From Amycolatopsis sp. 2-15 (lineage in GTDB: Bacteria > Actinomycetota > Actinomycetes > Mycobacteriales > Pseudonocardiaceae): DNA of 64,000 nucleotides. The stretch spans positions 7,286,001 through 7,350,000 of the forward strand of contig NZ_CP127294.1 of assembly GCF_030285625.1 (NCBI RefSeq), written 5' to 3'. The number at the start of each line of letters is the position of its first letter. Position 1 is the stretch's first letter. Both the position numbers and the translations under genes were made by a program. The notes below the pieces were generated by a model, which saw nothing but the letters and a program-made list of their open reading frames with translations, was not told where the DNA came from and searched no databases. Below are positions 1 through 8,082 of this stretch, in pieces.

Positions 1-31
1 GCACCCCGGTCTCCTTACTAGACGGTATGAC

Positions 32-202
32 GTGACTGCCTCGGATGAGACGGTTGCGGGCCGGGCCTCGCTCACGCACATTCGGGTTGCTGGGCAGGGG
101 CTGACGGCTCGGCCTGAGCGTACGAGTGTGGGCCTCGATGTCCATGCCCGCTCGGTCGCGGCTGCGGCGATTGATGGTGTGCGAGGCGGGCGCGGCGACT
201 GA
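32..202 (+). pseudogene. IS110-family transposase, N-terminal remnant
   Basis: The open frame reads through the left edge of the window and stops at 200-202. A GTG at 32 could be the start. The peptide contains TSVGLDVHARSVAAAAIDGV, which resembles the opening of the RuvC-like DEDD domain of actinobacterial IS110/IS116 transposases, including the first acidic residue in GLDVH. The frame stops right after this block, so at most the first 57 codons of a protein that is normally about 350-400 residues remain. There is no second half nearby. It is a dead fragment marking the edge of an old insertion. Confidence 0.6.
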
Positions 203-242
203 CGCCGTCGCATGATCACATCTGGTCTACGAAATTGGCCTT

Positions 243-297
243 GTAGCCAAGTTTCCGCACAAAAGACTTGGCTACCGATATCACAGGTTATCGGTAG
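243..297. promoter_or_regulatory. Two overlapping, mutually exclusive inverted repeats
   Basis: GTAGCCAAGT (243-252) is the exact complement of ACTTGGCTAC (266-275). CTACCGAT (272-279) is the exact complement of ATCGGTAG (290-297). The two pairs share bases 272-275, so only one stem can form at a time. The segment lies upstream of the hypothetical gene starting at 378. The arrangement could be an attenuator-like leader, or a cluster of protein-binding half sites of the sort found near plasmid or phage control regions. The repeats are seen; the role is inference. Confidence 0.4.
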
Positions 298-331
298 TAG
301 ATGGGTCGCGGCGCCGCCGAACGAATGAAAC

Positions 332-386
332 TGTCGAGTGACTCGACATGTCGAATGGTTCGGCATATCGTGGTGGCATGCCGAAC
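332..386. promoter_or_regulatory. Cluster of palindromes overlapping the start of the next gene
   Basis: Three perfect inverted repeats follow one another: TGTCGAGTGACTCGACA at 332-348, TCGACATGTCGA at 343-354, and GTTCGGCAT (358-366) with ATGCCGAAC (378-386). The last arm contains the ATG start codon of the gene at 378. Such stacked operators directly at a start codon are typical of autoregulated DNA-binding proteins, and the downstream protein carries a helix-turn-helix. Binding by that protein is inference. Confidence 0.45.
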
Positions 387-1256
387 ACCACTCCCCCCGA
401 GCCGGCTGCCGCCGTGCCCGCCCAGGCGATGGCGCTGGAGGCGCTGCAGGCCTGGGCCCGCAACCGCGACCGCATGCCCGACGACCGGGCCACACTGGTG
501 GCGCTCGCCTGGCGCACCGGCGCCCGCAACATCCGCGAGCTCGCGCGCCTGGCCGACGTCTCCCGCGACACCATCTACGCCGACCTGCGCGCCCGCGGCA
601 TCGACGCCGGCGACCGCACCGCGGCGGCCACGACCCCGAAGTACCAGCCGCTGACCGCCGCCGCGATCGCCGGGCTGGGCCGGCTGGTGCAGACGCGGGC
701 GCTGCCCTCGCTGATCGGCGCTGACCGGCAGCCGCTGGCCGAGGCCGTGTGGGCCCTCGGCATCGCGCTCGACCGCATCGAGCATCTGCTCGAACACCCG
801 CACGGCACCGACGACACCGCCGGTGAAGCGGGGATCGGTTCCCGTGCGCAGGTGTTGCAGGACATCGTCGACCGCGCCGCCACCGTCATCGACGAAGCCC
901 AGGGGCTCTTGACGGAGGAGTTCGCGGGGTTCACCGACGCGCAGCTCGCGGCCCGCACCGAGGAAGCCGAGATCGCCGCCCTCGATGGCGGGCAGCGCCC
1001 CGTCGTCGAACGCGCCGAGCTGCAGCTGGCCCTGCCCAACGACGAAGCCCCCGCCGTCACGATGACGCTGTACCGCCCCTCGGGCGGGTTGCTGGCCGTG
1101 TCCAGCGACAGCCCCCTCGTCGCCGGCCAACTCGACCGCCGCGGCCACGTCGCCCTCACCGCGGCGTTCGACGTGATCGCCCGCGCACTCGAGGCCGTGC
1201 TCACCGACGACGCCTACCTCGACGACACGATCAACAAGGGAGACCACCGTGACTGA
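378..1256 (+). CDS. Hypothetical protein with N-terminal helix-turn-helix
   Basis: The protein is 292 residues if translation begins at the ATG at 378; an in-frame ATG at 348 is possible but lies inside the operator-like palindromes. Residues about 52-73 (IRELARLADVSRDTIYADLR) form a helix-turn-helix of the kind that recognises DNA. The rest is acidic and helical, with no recognised catalytic motif, and ends with a possible beta-rich domain around residues 200-250. It overlaps the next gene by 8 bases, so the two are translationally coupled. Proteins of this type occur on actinobacterial plasmids and integrated elements. A regulatory or partition-linked role is possible but not shown. Confidence 0.65.
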   Translation: MPNTTPPEPAAAVPAQAMALEALQAWARNRDRMPDDRATLVALAWRTGARNIRELARLADVSRDTIYADLRARGIDAGDRTAAATTPKYQPLTAAAIAGLGRLVQTRALPSLIGADRQPLAEAVWALGIALDRIEHLLEHPHGTDDTAGEAGIGSRAQVLQDIVDRAATVIDEAQGLLTEEFAGFTDAQLAARTEEAEIAALDGGQRPVVERAELQLALPNDEAPAVTMTLYRPSGGLLAVSSDSPLVAGQLDRRGHVALTAAFDVIARALEAVLTDDAYLDDTINKGDHRD

Positions 1257-1778
1257 GCACCCCGACCTCACCGCCGGGCTCCCGACCCCCGCGCAGCCAC
1301 GGGACCTGGCCGCCGACGTGCGCGCACTGCGGAAGCGCGCGGTCGCGCTCGGCGCCGCATTCACCGCCTCGGCCGATGAGGGCATCCGCCGCATCGGCTA
1401 CCTCATCGACGACGACGGCGACGGTCTGCTCGAGGGCTACCTCGGCGACCTCGACCGCGCCATCGAACCGCTCGTCCGCCACCGCACCGCGACCGGCCCC
1501 GGGTTGTGCGGGGTGCCGTGGGGGGTGTGCCCCGAGCACGGCAACACGCTGCGCTCCAGCGCCGGCCGAACCTGGTGCACCGCCACCGGATGCGACCGCG
1601 GCTGGAACTACGACCGCCTCGGCGCGCCCTGCGGCGAACCGGTCGCCGCGACATCACCGACGCCAGCGGGGAGACCTGGAGGTGGCGCCTCGGCCACGGC
1701 CGCGACGCCGAACACGCGGTGCGCGGTGTGACCGTGCGATACCTGAACCCCGGCACCGGACAGACCGGCGCCAGCTGA
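1249..1778 (+). pseudogene. Zinc-ribbon-like hypothetical protein, frameshifted near its C terminus
   Basis: Translation starts at GTG 1249, overlapping the end of the upstream gene. The first 135 or so residues include CPEHGNTLRSSAGRTWC, then a C-x4-C pair and a final GAPCGEP, a cysteine/histidine layout suggesting a small zinc-binding fold. Around base 1655 the natural continuation (DITDASGETWRWRLGHGRDA, ending RYLNPGTGQTGAS at 1778) moves into the -1 frame. The unshifted frame runs on to 1731 as low-complexity sequence. A one-base change would restore a protein of about 175 residues. Whether this is a mutation, a sequencing indel or programmed slippage cannot be told from here. Confidence 0.55.
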
Positions 1779-1941
1779 TCCCGCACCAGCCCCGAATCCA
1801 GCCGGACAGACCAGCTTTGCCCAGCACAGCCCTGTCCTGTCTCGCTGAAGCTGGCACCCGGCGCGTGTAGGTGGCACCGCGTCTCAGCTAATCGACGCAG
1901 CCGGTCCGCTGCTGAGCAAGGCCGCGAAGATCCGCAACCCG

Positions 1942-2169
1942 GTGCTGCACGCCCGGCCGATGACGACCGGCGACAACAAGCAGGAGATGTTCCGGTGGCA
2001 CCCCCGCGAGCAATTCCCGATCACCACCGAGCGCCTACGCCAGGGCATTGCGGAGCTCGAAGACATGGTGCACGAGCTGTACAAACACCGCCACCGCTTC
2101 AGGACTTCCCACCAGGCTGAGCGTAGCCACAACCCAACACCCACCATCAAGTGGAAACCGTTCGGGTAA
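1942..2169 (+). CDS. Small hypothetical protein, possibly 5'-truncated
   Basis: A GTG start gives 75 residues, containing MFRWHPREQFPITTERLRQG and the helical stretch ELEDMVHELYKHRHRF. The frame is open upstream to 1849 and reads plausibly there (SQLIDAAGPLLSKAAKIRNP), but no good start codon is present in that part. It may therefore be the tail of a longer gene. I do not recognise the family. It sits with the two upstream plasmid-like genes and could belong to the same element. Confidence 0.4.
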   Translation: MLHARPMTTGDNKQEMFRWHPREQFPITTERLRQGIAELEDMVHELYKHRHRFRTSHQAERSHNPTPTIKWKPFG

Positions 2170-2459
2170 TGGTTTCCAACCCGCTCGATGTAAAGATCAA
2201 CACCGGTGCACTGGTCCGACTACCGTGGACGGCTCGCGGGGGAATCCCGGCGCGTCGTCCGTCTACAGTGGACCTGCCGCCGGTTGTTCGCAGGTGGCGG
2301 CCCTTCCGGCTGGCGATCGGCCGGAGTAGAGTCGCCAGATTCGCCGCGTTCACTCCAGCCCCTGGTGACGCCGCTAGCAAGGCAGATCGGCAGGCACGCA
2401 TCGTGCGTACTGCTCACCGCCGGTGAGGACGAGCCGGCCGGCCACCGAGGGGGCACGCG

Positions 2460-3971
2460 GTGCGAGTGGGAATCCTCGATCTCCTCGGTCCACCGGCTCG
2501 GCGCCCGGTGGAACTGGGCTACCAGCTGCTGATCACCAAGCAGTACGCGAGCATCACCCCGCAAGCCATCTCCGTGTGGTGCCGGCGGATGGGGCACGAG
2601 ACCTTCTACGCCACCTACTACGGCCTCGGCCGGCCGCACCGCCTGGTGCCCGCCGACCTCGACGTCGTCTTCATCTCCTGCTACACGCAGGTCAGCCACC
2701 TCGCCTACGCGCTCGCCAAGCTGTACCGCAAGGCGGGCGTGCGCACCGTGATCGGCGGCCCGCACGCGAAGGCGTTCCCCGCGGACTGCCTGCGGTTCTT
2801 CGACCTGGTCGTCCGCGAGTGCGACGAGGCGCTGGTCGCCGACATCCTGGCCGGGCAGTTCGACCCGGGCGCGGTGATCTCGTCGGAGAAGCCCTTCGAC
2901 GACGTGCCGGCAGTCGAGGAGCGGATGCCCGAGATCCGTGCTTCGGCCTTCTTCCGGGGGCGGACACCCACGCCGCTGACGGCGGTGCCCATGCTCGCGA
3001 GCATGGGCTGCCCGTACCGGTGCGACTTCTGCATCGACTGGAGCAGCACCTACCGGCCGCTGTCGATTGAGCGGCTCGAGGCCGACCTGCGTTATCTGGC
3101 CACTCACCTGCCGGGCCGGCTGGTGGTGTTCCACGATCCCAACTTCGCGGTGAAGTTCGACCAGGTCTTCGAAGCGCTGGAGGCCCAGCCGCCGGGTGAG
3201 CGGCCCCCGTACATCATCGAAAGCTCGCTCACGGTGCTGCGCGGCGACCGGCCGCGGCGGCTCAAGGACACGAACTGTGCCATGGTCGCGCCGGGCGTGG
3301 AGTCCTGGACGGACTACTCGAACAAGGCCGGGGTCGGGCGCGCCGGCGGCATGGCGAAGGTGGAGCGGGTCGCCGCGCACTTCGCGCAGCTGGCCGACAA
3401 CGTGCCGTACCTGCAGGCGAACTTCATGTTCGGCCTCGACACCGACGAGGGTGACGCGCCGGTCGAACTGACGAAACGGTTCATGGATCTGGCGCCGTTC
3501 GCCTTCCCGACGATCAACATCCCGGTCCCGTTCGGCGGCACGCCGCTGCACGACGAGCTCGCGGCCGACGGGCGGATCCTCCCCACTATGCCGTTCAGCT
3601 TCTACTACGCGCCTTACGTGGTCACCACAATCAAGAACTACGACCCGGTGACCTACTACGACAAGCTCATCGAGCTCTACGGGCACGCCGCGTCACCCGA
3701 GATGCTGCGCCGGCGGCTGCGGACCGCGCCCAGCCGCGTGGTGCGCTGGGTGCACCGTGCGCGCACGGCCGGCTTCCGCGCCGACCTCGGCAGCTTCCGG
3801 CGCATCCGCACCCTGCTGCGGTCCGACCCCGGCTTCCTGGCGTTCCACGAGGGGCGGACCACCGCGCTGCCGGAGTTCTACCGCCACCTCGGCGACCGGA
3901 TGCTCGGCGACTACAGCGAGCTGCTCTCGGCCGCGGACCGGACTCCCGACCTGTCGTCCATCCGGCTGTAG
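2460..3971 (+). CDS. B12-binding radical SAM enzyme
   Basis: This is a 503-residue protein starting at GTG 2460 with a GAGGG ribosome site at about 2448. Residues 1-150 look like a cobalamin-binding Rossmann domain, with VFISCYTQVSH and TVIGGPHAKAFP. The radical SAM core carries the canonical cluster motif C184-P-Y-R-C188-D-F-C191 (CxxxCxxC), which binds a [4Fe-4S] cluster and SAM. The C-terminal 100 residues (ending DLSSIRL) are arginine-rich and unassigned. Enzymes of this class do methylations or rearrangements on unreactive carbons, often in natural-product pathways, or act on hopanoids and lipids. No partner genes flank it: upstream is about 290 bases without a gene and downstream is debris. 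The substrate is unknown. Confidence 0.85.
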   Translation: MRVGILDLLGPPARRPVELGYQLLITKQYASITPQAISVWCRRMGHETFYATYYGLGRPHRLVPADLDVVFISCYTQVSHLAYALAKLYRKAGVRTVIGGPHAKAFPADCLRFFDLVVRECDEALVADILAGQFDPGAVISSEKPFDDVPAVEERMPEIRASAFFRGRTPTPLTAVPMLASMGCPYRCDFCIDWSSTYRPLSIERLEADLRYLATHLPGRLVVFHDPNFAVKFDQVFEALEAQPPGERPPYIIESSLTVLRGDRPRRLKDTNCAMVAPGVESWTDYSNKAGVGRAGGMAKVERVAAHFAQLADNVPYLQANFMFGLDTDEGDAPVELTKRFMDLAPFAFPTINIPVPFGGTPLHDELAADGRILPTMPFSFYYAPYVVTTIKNYDPVTYYDKLIELYGHAASPEMLRRRLRTAPSRVVRWVHRARTAGFRADLGSFRRIRTLLRSDPGFLAFHEGRTTALPEFYRHLGDRMLGDYSELLSAADRTPDLSSIRL

Positions 3972-4020
3972 CCGATCCACAGTGGACTCGGATCGGGGGC
4001 TCCCGGCGTAGGGTCCGGTG

Positions 4021-4158
4021 ATGGCTGGAGGCACGTGGTCGGCCGGAGAGGCGTACGAGGTGTACGTCGGGCGGTGGAGCAGGAGTCGTAGCCGAGTTCG
4101 ACCTCGCGCAGAGCTGCGGCGGACGAGGAGACGGGACTCCGAGAGGTCGGGACGATGA
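4021..4158 (+). pseudogene. SAM-dependent methyltransferase, N-terminal scrap
   Basis: ATG 4021 opens a 45-codon frame beginning with GTWSAGEAYEVYVGRWSR. This closely resembles the first helix of class I methyltransferases of the type W-x3-AYDRYMGRWSR. Immediately after this the sequence turns into arginine-rich out-of-frame translation and stops. The SAM-binding glycine motif is absent. It is a remnant only. Confidence 0.45.
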
Positions 4159-4171
4159 GGTTGCGCGCGGT

Positions 4172-4760
4172 GCGCGGCGGCGACTGCAGAACTCCACCTT
4201 GTTCTACGTGGCTGCCGACATGGTCGAGCTGACCACCGTCGCGGCGCGCTCCATCCCGGATTTCCAGCTTGCGCCGGAGGATCTGCCCTCCGAGGCCGGT
4301 TCAGGTGTTTGAGCGGCCCATCGCATCGACCGAGCTGGGTGATGCCGAGGTCGGGATCACCGCAGTGTGTTGGGCTCGGATACCCGGGAGAAGCGAGGCA
4401 CTGCTCGGGTCGATCTACTTCGACCGGGACGAGACTTCTCCGGTCTTCGACAAGGTCACGCCGCACCGGCGCGTGGCCGAGACGGAGCCGCGGCTGGTGT
4501 ACGGGCATGGCGGTGAGTTCACCTGGGCGTTCGGCGACAACGAGGGTGCGGCGCCGGGAGCGCAGTTCATGAGGGCCCTGGCTCCCAGGCTGCGGGCTGC
4601 GTGGCTGCTGATGCAGCAGCCTCTGACGTTGTCTCTCTCGTACGTGGAGAACATGCAGTGGTTGTTGTTGTGTGTAAGTGCAATTTTGTTGTGTGTTAGT
4701 GCAGTTGCAGGACCGGTCAGGTGGCCGGAGCCGATCAGTGAACGGGGCTCCGGGCAGTGA
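4172..4760 (+). pseudogene. Unrecognised protein, split by a frameshift
   Basis: Two adjacent frames read as one protein. The first, to the stop at 4310-4312, contains LFYVAADMVELTTVAARSIP. The second continues from about 4300 with VFERPIASTELGDAEVGITA, GSIYFDRDETSPVFDK and YGHGGEFTWAFGDNEG. A one-base change near 4300 joins them. Family-like sequence ends near 4640 at LMQQPLTLSLS. The last 40 codons are a hydrophobic run encoded by the TTGTTG repeats and are probably foreign. I do not recognise the function. Confidence 0.45.
4665..4703 (+). repeat. Two near-identical 18-bp direct repeats
   Basis: TTGTTGTGTGTAAGTGCA at 4665-4682 recurs with one mismatch at 4686-4703, a 21-base period. The repeats are T/G-rich and unlike the surrounding GC-rich coding DNA. 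They sit exactly where the upstream broken gene loses its family-like sequence. Repeated terminal boxes of this style occur at ends of IS21-like elements, so an insertion-sequence end is one possibility, but no transposase accompanies it. Confidence 0.4.
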
Positions 4761-4845
4761 CCAGCGGCGTCAGTGTGCTGGGACCGATCAGTGGAAGGGT
4801 TCCCCGCGGTGACGTTCGCAGCAGGTGAAGTAGCAGTACCGAGTA

Positions 4846-4863
4846 AGACCTGGTCTCAAAACT
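4846..4863 (+). repeat. Solitary copy of the IS5-type terminal inverted repeat
   Basis: AGACCTGGTCTCAAAACT is the exact reverse complement of bases 7070-7087, the right end of the complete IS element downstream. It lies 1.3 kb from the left end of that element and faces inward, so 4846-7087 as a whole is bounded by perfect 18-bp inverted repeats that enclose the four-domain cold-shock gene. Confidence 0.8.
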
Positions 4864-4995
4864 CGGCGTGTCGCTAGGTGAACCAACGGCCCGCCCCTGG
4901 CTCCGCACCGCCCGCCTGTGGACCCGGCCCGACGGACCGGAGGTCTGTCAGAGAGACTGGGGGCCATTGCCCGCCCTCTCGACCTGGAGCCTTTG

Positions 4996-5943
4996 ATGCC
5001 GCAAGGGACCGTCCGTTGGTTCGACGCCGAACGGGGTTTCGGCTTCCTCGCGCCCGAGGACGGCTCGCCGGACGTGTTCGTGCACGCCTCCGAGATCGTC
5101 GGGGACGGCGGCGCGAAAGTGCTCCGCGAGGGTCAGGCCGTCGTGTTCGAGGTCGGCGAGAACGACCGCGGGCCCCAGGCGCTGCGCGTTCGCGTCACCG
5201 CCGATGCGGCCACCGGCAGCGCCGTGGGCCTGCTCGGCACCGTCAACTGGTACGAGCCGGGCAAGGGGTACGGCTTCGCGTCGCCGGACGGCGGCGGCGC
5301 CGACATCTTCGTGCACAGCTCCGCCATCGTGACCGGCGGCGTGGTCACCGAGGGGCAGCGGGTGGCCTTCCTGATCGTCGAAGGCGAGCGCGGCCCGCAG
5401 GCCGGGCACGTGATCCCGCTGGGAGCAGGGGCCGGCTCACCCGCTGCGGCTGGTATCGCGGACGGTGCCGACGGCACGGTGGCCTGGTACGACGAGGACA
5501 AGGGCTTCGGCTTCATCAACCCCGACTCCGGCGCCGGGGACGTCTTCGTTCACGCCCGGGCCCTGGCCGAGGGGCTGACGTGGCTCGCGGAGGGCGACCG
5601 CGTCGCCTACGAGGTGGCTAGTGGAGACAAGGGCCCGCAGGCCCGCGACGTGCACCTGGTCCGGGGCATCGAGCCCCAGACGGCGCCGCAGCGGTCGGCA
5701 CCTGCCGCGGCCGCAGGGCCGGCGGCGCGGGACGTGCCCGTACGAGGCGGCGAGGGCGTCGTCGCGCGCTACGACGGCGACCGCGGCTTCGGCTTCATCA
5801 CCCCGGACGCAGGCGGCGACGATCTCTTCGCCCACGTGTCCGTGATCATGGGGTCGGAGTCGCTGCAGAAGGGTGACCGGGTCCGGTACGCGGTGCGTCA
5901 GAGCGACCGGGGCCCGCAGGCCGACCGCATCGAACGCCTCTGA
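4996..5943 (+). CDS. Protein of four tandem cold-shock domains
   Basis: The ATG at 4996 is preceded by GGAG seven bases upstream and gives 315 residues beginning [10 protein letters not shown]. Four complete cold-shock domains follow one another at about residues 2-68, 79-142, 158-224 and 253-315. Each has an RNP1 motif (GFGFL 14-18, GYGFA 91-95, GFGFI 170-174, GFGFI 264-268) and an RNP2 motif (VFVH 27-30, IFVH 104-107, VFVH 183-186, LFAH 277-280). Each domain ends with a G-P-Q-A block. Bacterial Csp proteins are usually one domain of about 67 residues that bind single-stranded RNA or DNA. The Ala/Pro-rich linker at about 225-250 separates domain 4, whose RNP2 is degenerate. It lies alone between an IS terminal repeat and an IS element. 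Confidence 0.9.
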   Translation: MPQGTVRWFDAERGFGFLAPEDGSPDVFVHASEIVGDGGAKVLREGQAVVFEVGENDRGPQALRVRVTADAATGSAVGLLGTVNWYEPGKGYGFASPDGGGADIFVHSSAIVTGGVVTEGQRVAFLIVEGERGPQAGHVIPLGAGAGSPAAAGIADGADGTVAWYDEDKGFGFINPDSGAGDVFVHARALAEGLTWLAEGDRVAYEVASGDKGPQARDVHLVRGIEPQTAPQRSAPAAAAGPAARDVPVRGGEGVVARYDGDRGFGFITPDAGGDDLFAHVSVIMGSESLQKGDRVRYAVRQSDRGPQADRIERL

Positions 5944-6173
5944 CGAGGCGGCCCCACCGATGGCTGATCACTTCCCGACGAGAGTGCTCGTTCATCCCCG
6001 TCGATGGTGCCGTCAGCAACGCGGCTGCAGCCCCCTTCAGGAGATCGATCTCCCTCGTGGTGACGGGGGCCCCGTGCCGACCCGAGGACCTGCTCCGCGC
6101 TCGGAAGCTCACCAGTCACCTCCACCCAACGACACAGAGCTACCGATGTATCCCAAACGAGTGAATGGATGCG

Positions 6174-7015
6174 TTAGACCTGGTCGCAGAGCTCGATCTT
6201 TATGAGCCGGCGGACGTTGATCACGGTGCAGGCCAGCGTGAGTAGCGCCAGCGTGGTGCGTTCGGTCCGGTCGTAGCGCAGCCCGAGGCGTTTGAACCGC
6301 AGTAGCCAGGAGATGGTGCGTTCGACGACCCAGCGGACCCGGCCGAGGCGGGACTTGCCCTCAATCCCGCGCCGGGCGATACGGACCTTGATACCGCGGC
6401 GGGTCAGGTAGCGGCGGCAGCGGCGGTAGTCGTAGCCCTTGTCGGCGTGCAGCTTGTCCGGTCGGCATCGTGGCCGGCCCGCCCGGCCGTGGTGGCCGCG
6501 CACGGTCGGGTTCGTGTCCAGCAGCGGCTCGAACAGCATGCTGTCGTGGGTGTTTGCCGCCGACAACATGATGTGCAGCGGTAGCCCGTTCGCGTCGCAC
6601 AGAACGTGGTACTTGGAGCCGGCTTTACCCCGGTCAGTGGGGCTGCGGCCGGTCAGCTCGCCCCCCTTTTCGACCGCACCGACACCGCGTCGATGCAGCC
6701 TCTGGTCCAGTCGAGCTCGTCGATGTTGGACAGCTCGTTGAGCACGAGCTGGTGCAGCCGGTCCCACACGCCGGCGTCCTGCCACTCACGTAACCGCCGC
6801 CACGCGGTGTGCCCGGAACCGCATCCGAGCTGCTCGGGTAGGTCTCGCCAGCGGCAGCCGGTGTCGAGCACGAACAAGATCCCCTCTAGCGCGGCACGGT
6901 CATCGATCCGGGGCCGCCCACCCGGACCGCGCGGCGCTGGTCGGGACGGGATCAGGGGTTCGATCAGCTCCCAGAGCCGGTCTTCGACCCGCCGCTGCTG
7001 CGTCGTCTTCGCCAC
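6174..7015 (-). CDS. IS427-type DDE transposase, made by -1 frameshift
   Basis: Two overlapping minus-strand frames encode the transposase. Frame A (7015 to 6653) starts MAKTTQQRRVEDRLWELIEP and carries the N-terminal DUF4096-like domain with GCRWRDLP and CIDAVSVRSK. Frame B (to 6174) continues with GGELTGRSPTDRGKAGSKYH, LHADKGYDY and the closing VERTISWLLRFKRL, supplying the remaining DDE residues. The join lies at a minus-strand run of AAAAGGGGGG (6661-6670). A slip of one base back on the G run moves frame A into frame B, the usual expression mode in this group. The stop codon lies across the target duplication. Confidence 0.85.
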
Positions 7016-7086
7016 GACTGTTCACGATCGACGACCAGGACCGGCAGGTTACGCAGTGACACACCCTTAAGTTTTGAGACCAGGTC
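6177..7086 (-). mobile_element. Complete IS5-family (IS427-like) insertion sequence
   Basis: The element is about 910 bp. Its ends are GACCTGGTC (6177-6185) and the complementary GACCAGGTC (7078-7086), extended on the right to an 18-bp repeat that also occurs alone at 4846-4863. TA at 6175-6176 and 7087-7088 looks like a 2-bp target duplication, as expected for the IS427 group. It holds one transposase on the minus strand made by a -1 frameshift. Nothing in it looks mutated, so it may be active. Confidence 0.85.
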
Positions 7087-7300
7087 TAAGTGGAAAACAC
7101 AGGAAAGAAGGGAACGGGAACATCATTGGATCGCCCGCAGCGGCCAGGTAGCGCCGCGCGGGTGCCGCAGTCCCATCGAGTTCGGAGGTGGTGCTCGGTT
7201 ACGAATGAGCGATCCCCGCGGGATCCGGCTTTCCGCCGGACGCGGGTGCAGGACGCCGGCGGTCACGTCGGTTGGCAATGATGAAAACCTAAAACCCTTG

Positions 7301-7336
7301 AGGACCCCGGGTGCCGCATGCGGCACCCGGGGTCCT
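7301..7336. other. Perfect 36-bp palindrome (possible terminator or operator)
   Basis: Bases 7301-7336 form a perfect palindrome centred on GCATGC, with arms of 18 bases reading AGGACCCCGGGTGCCGCA. Transcribed, it gives a very stable hairpin with essentially no loop. It is followed by TTCGTGATG, not a long T run, and ends 10 bases before the GGAGG ribosome site of the MerR-like gene at 7355. It could be a terminator closing upstream transcription or an operator for the MerR protein. Confidence 0.6.
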
Positions 7337-7354
7337 TCGTGATGTGGAGGTGGA

Positions 7355-7663
7355 ATGATCCCTGACCAAGAAGGACCGGCCACGCCCAGCGGGGCCGACA
7401 AGTTCGACGACGAGCACTACCCCGGCTACACCATGGGCCGGGCCGCCGACATGCTCGGCACCACCCAAGGCTTCCTGCGCAGCCTCGACGAGGCCGGCCT
7501 GATCACCCCGCAACGCTCCGCCGGCGGCCACCGCCGCTACTCCCGCACCGACACGGTCAAGGTCGTCGTGATCACGCTCTGCGTTACGGCCCCGGTCACG
7601 CACGGTGGTGGGGGTGGAGTGCTGCGGTGTGGCGGCAGCGAGGGTTGCAGATCAAGCGGGTGA
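7355..7663 (+). pseudogene. MerR-family regulator, truncated after the DNA-binding domain
   Basis: ATG 7355 has a good GGAGG site at 7346-7350. The first 66 residues include GYTMGRAADMLGTTQGFLRS and SAGGHRRYSR, the winged helix-turn-helix and wing of MerR/BldC-like proteins. Family members continue with a helical segment after the wing. Here the sequence changes at about 7560 into low-complexity GGGGG translation and stops at 7663, so the effector or dimerisation part is lost. It faces a second broken MerR-like gene at 7741-8046. Confidence 0.6.
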
Positions 7664-7740
7664 GGCGACGTGCTCCACGTAGAGAGGCTCGGCCAGCGCT
7701 CCCTCATCGGGACGTCGCTTCTCCCCATTCTCGTTGGTGC

Positions 7741-8046
7741 TTATCGGCCAGGTGCCGCCACCTGCTGTGTTCCCAGCCGCACGACGAGGGTGAGCTGGCG
7801 GCGTGAGTAACGGCGGTGCCCGCCATCGGGGCGTTGCGGGCGAACCAGGGCTGCCGTGTCCAGGCTGCGCAGGAACGCTTCCTGCACACCCAGCATCGTC
7901 GCGGCCTGCCATGCGCGAACAAGCGCCCCTCTACCGAGCCGCCGGGATCGCGACCTCGAGGCCTCGATCGTCGCGTTCATCGACTTCGCCGAACTCTTAT
8001 CTAGCAACGCGCCCACGCCTACCGGCCGCACCGGCCGTAGAGGCAC
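7741..8046 (-). pseudogene. Second MerR-like HTH fragment, opposite strand
   Basis: Read on the minus strand, the middle of this frame gives AWQAATMLGVQEAFLRSLD followed by RPDGGHRRYSRRQLTLVVRLG. This is the same helix-turn-helix and wing seen in the gene at 7355. The N-terminal 45 residues are atypical and the frame ends soon after the wing, so it too lacks the C-terminal helices. It looks like a diverged, inverted relative of the 7355 gene. Confidence 0.5.
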
Positions 8047-8082
8047 CGCAGCACATCGATGATATCGAGTGGACCCACCAGC

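Noticed and set aside
4665..4703. TTGTTG-type repeats as a possible CRISPR
   Set aside because: Only two copies, with a 3-base gap and no spacer-repeat periodicity, and no cas genes nearby.
2460..4760. A natural-product gene cluster around the radical SAM gene
   Set aside because: Flanking genes are fragments or absent; no precursor peptide, synthase or transporter accompanies it.
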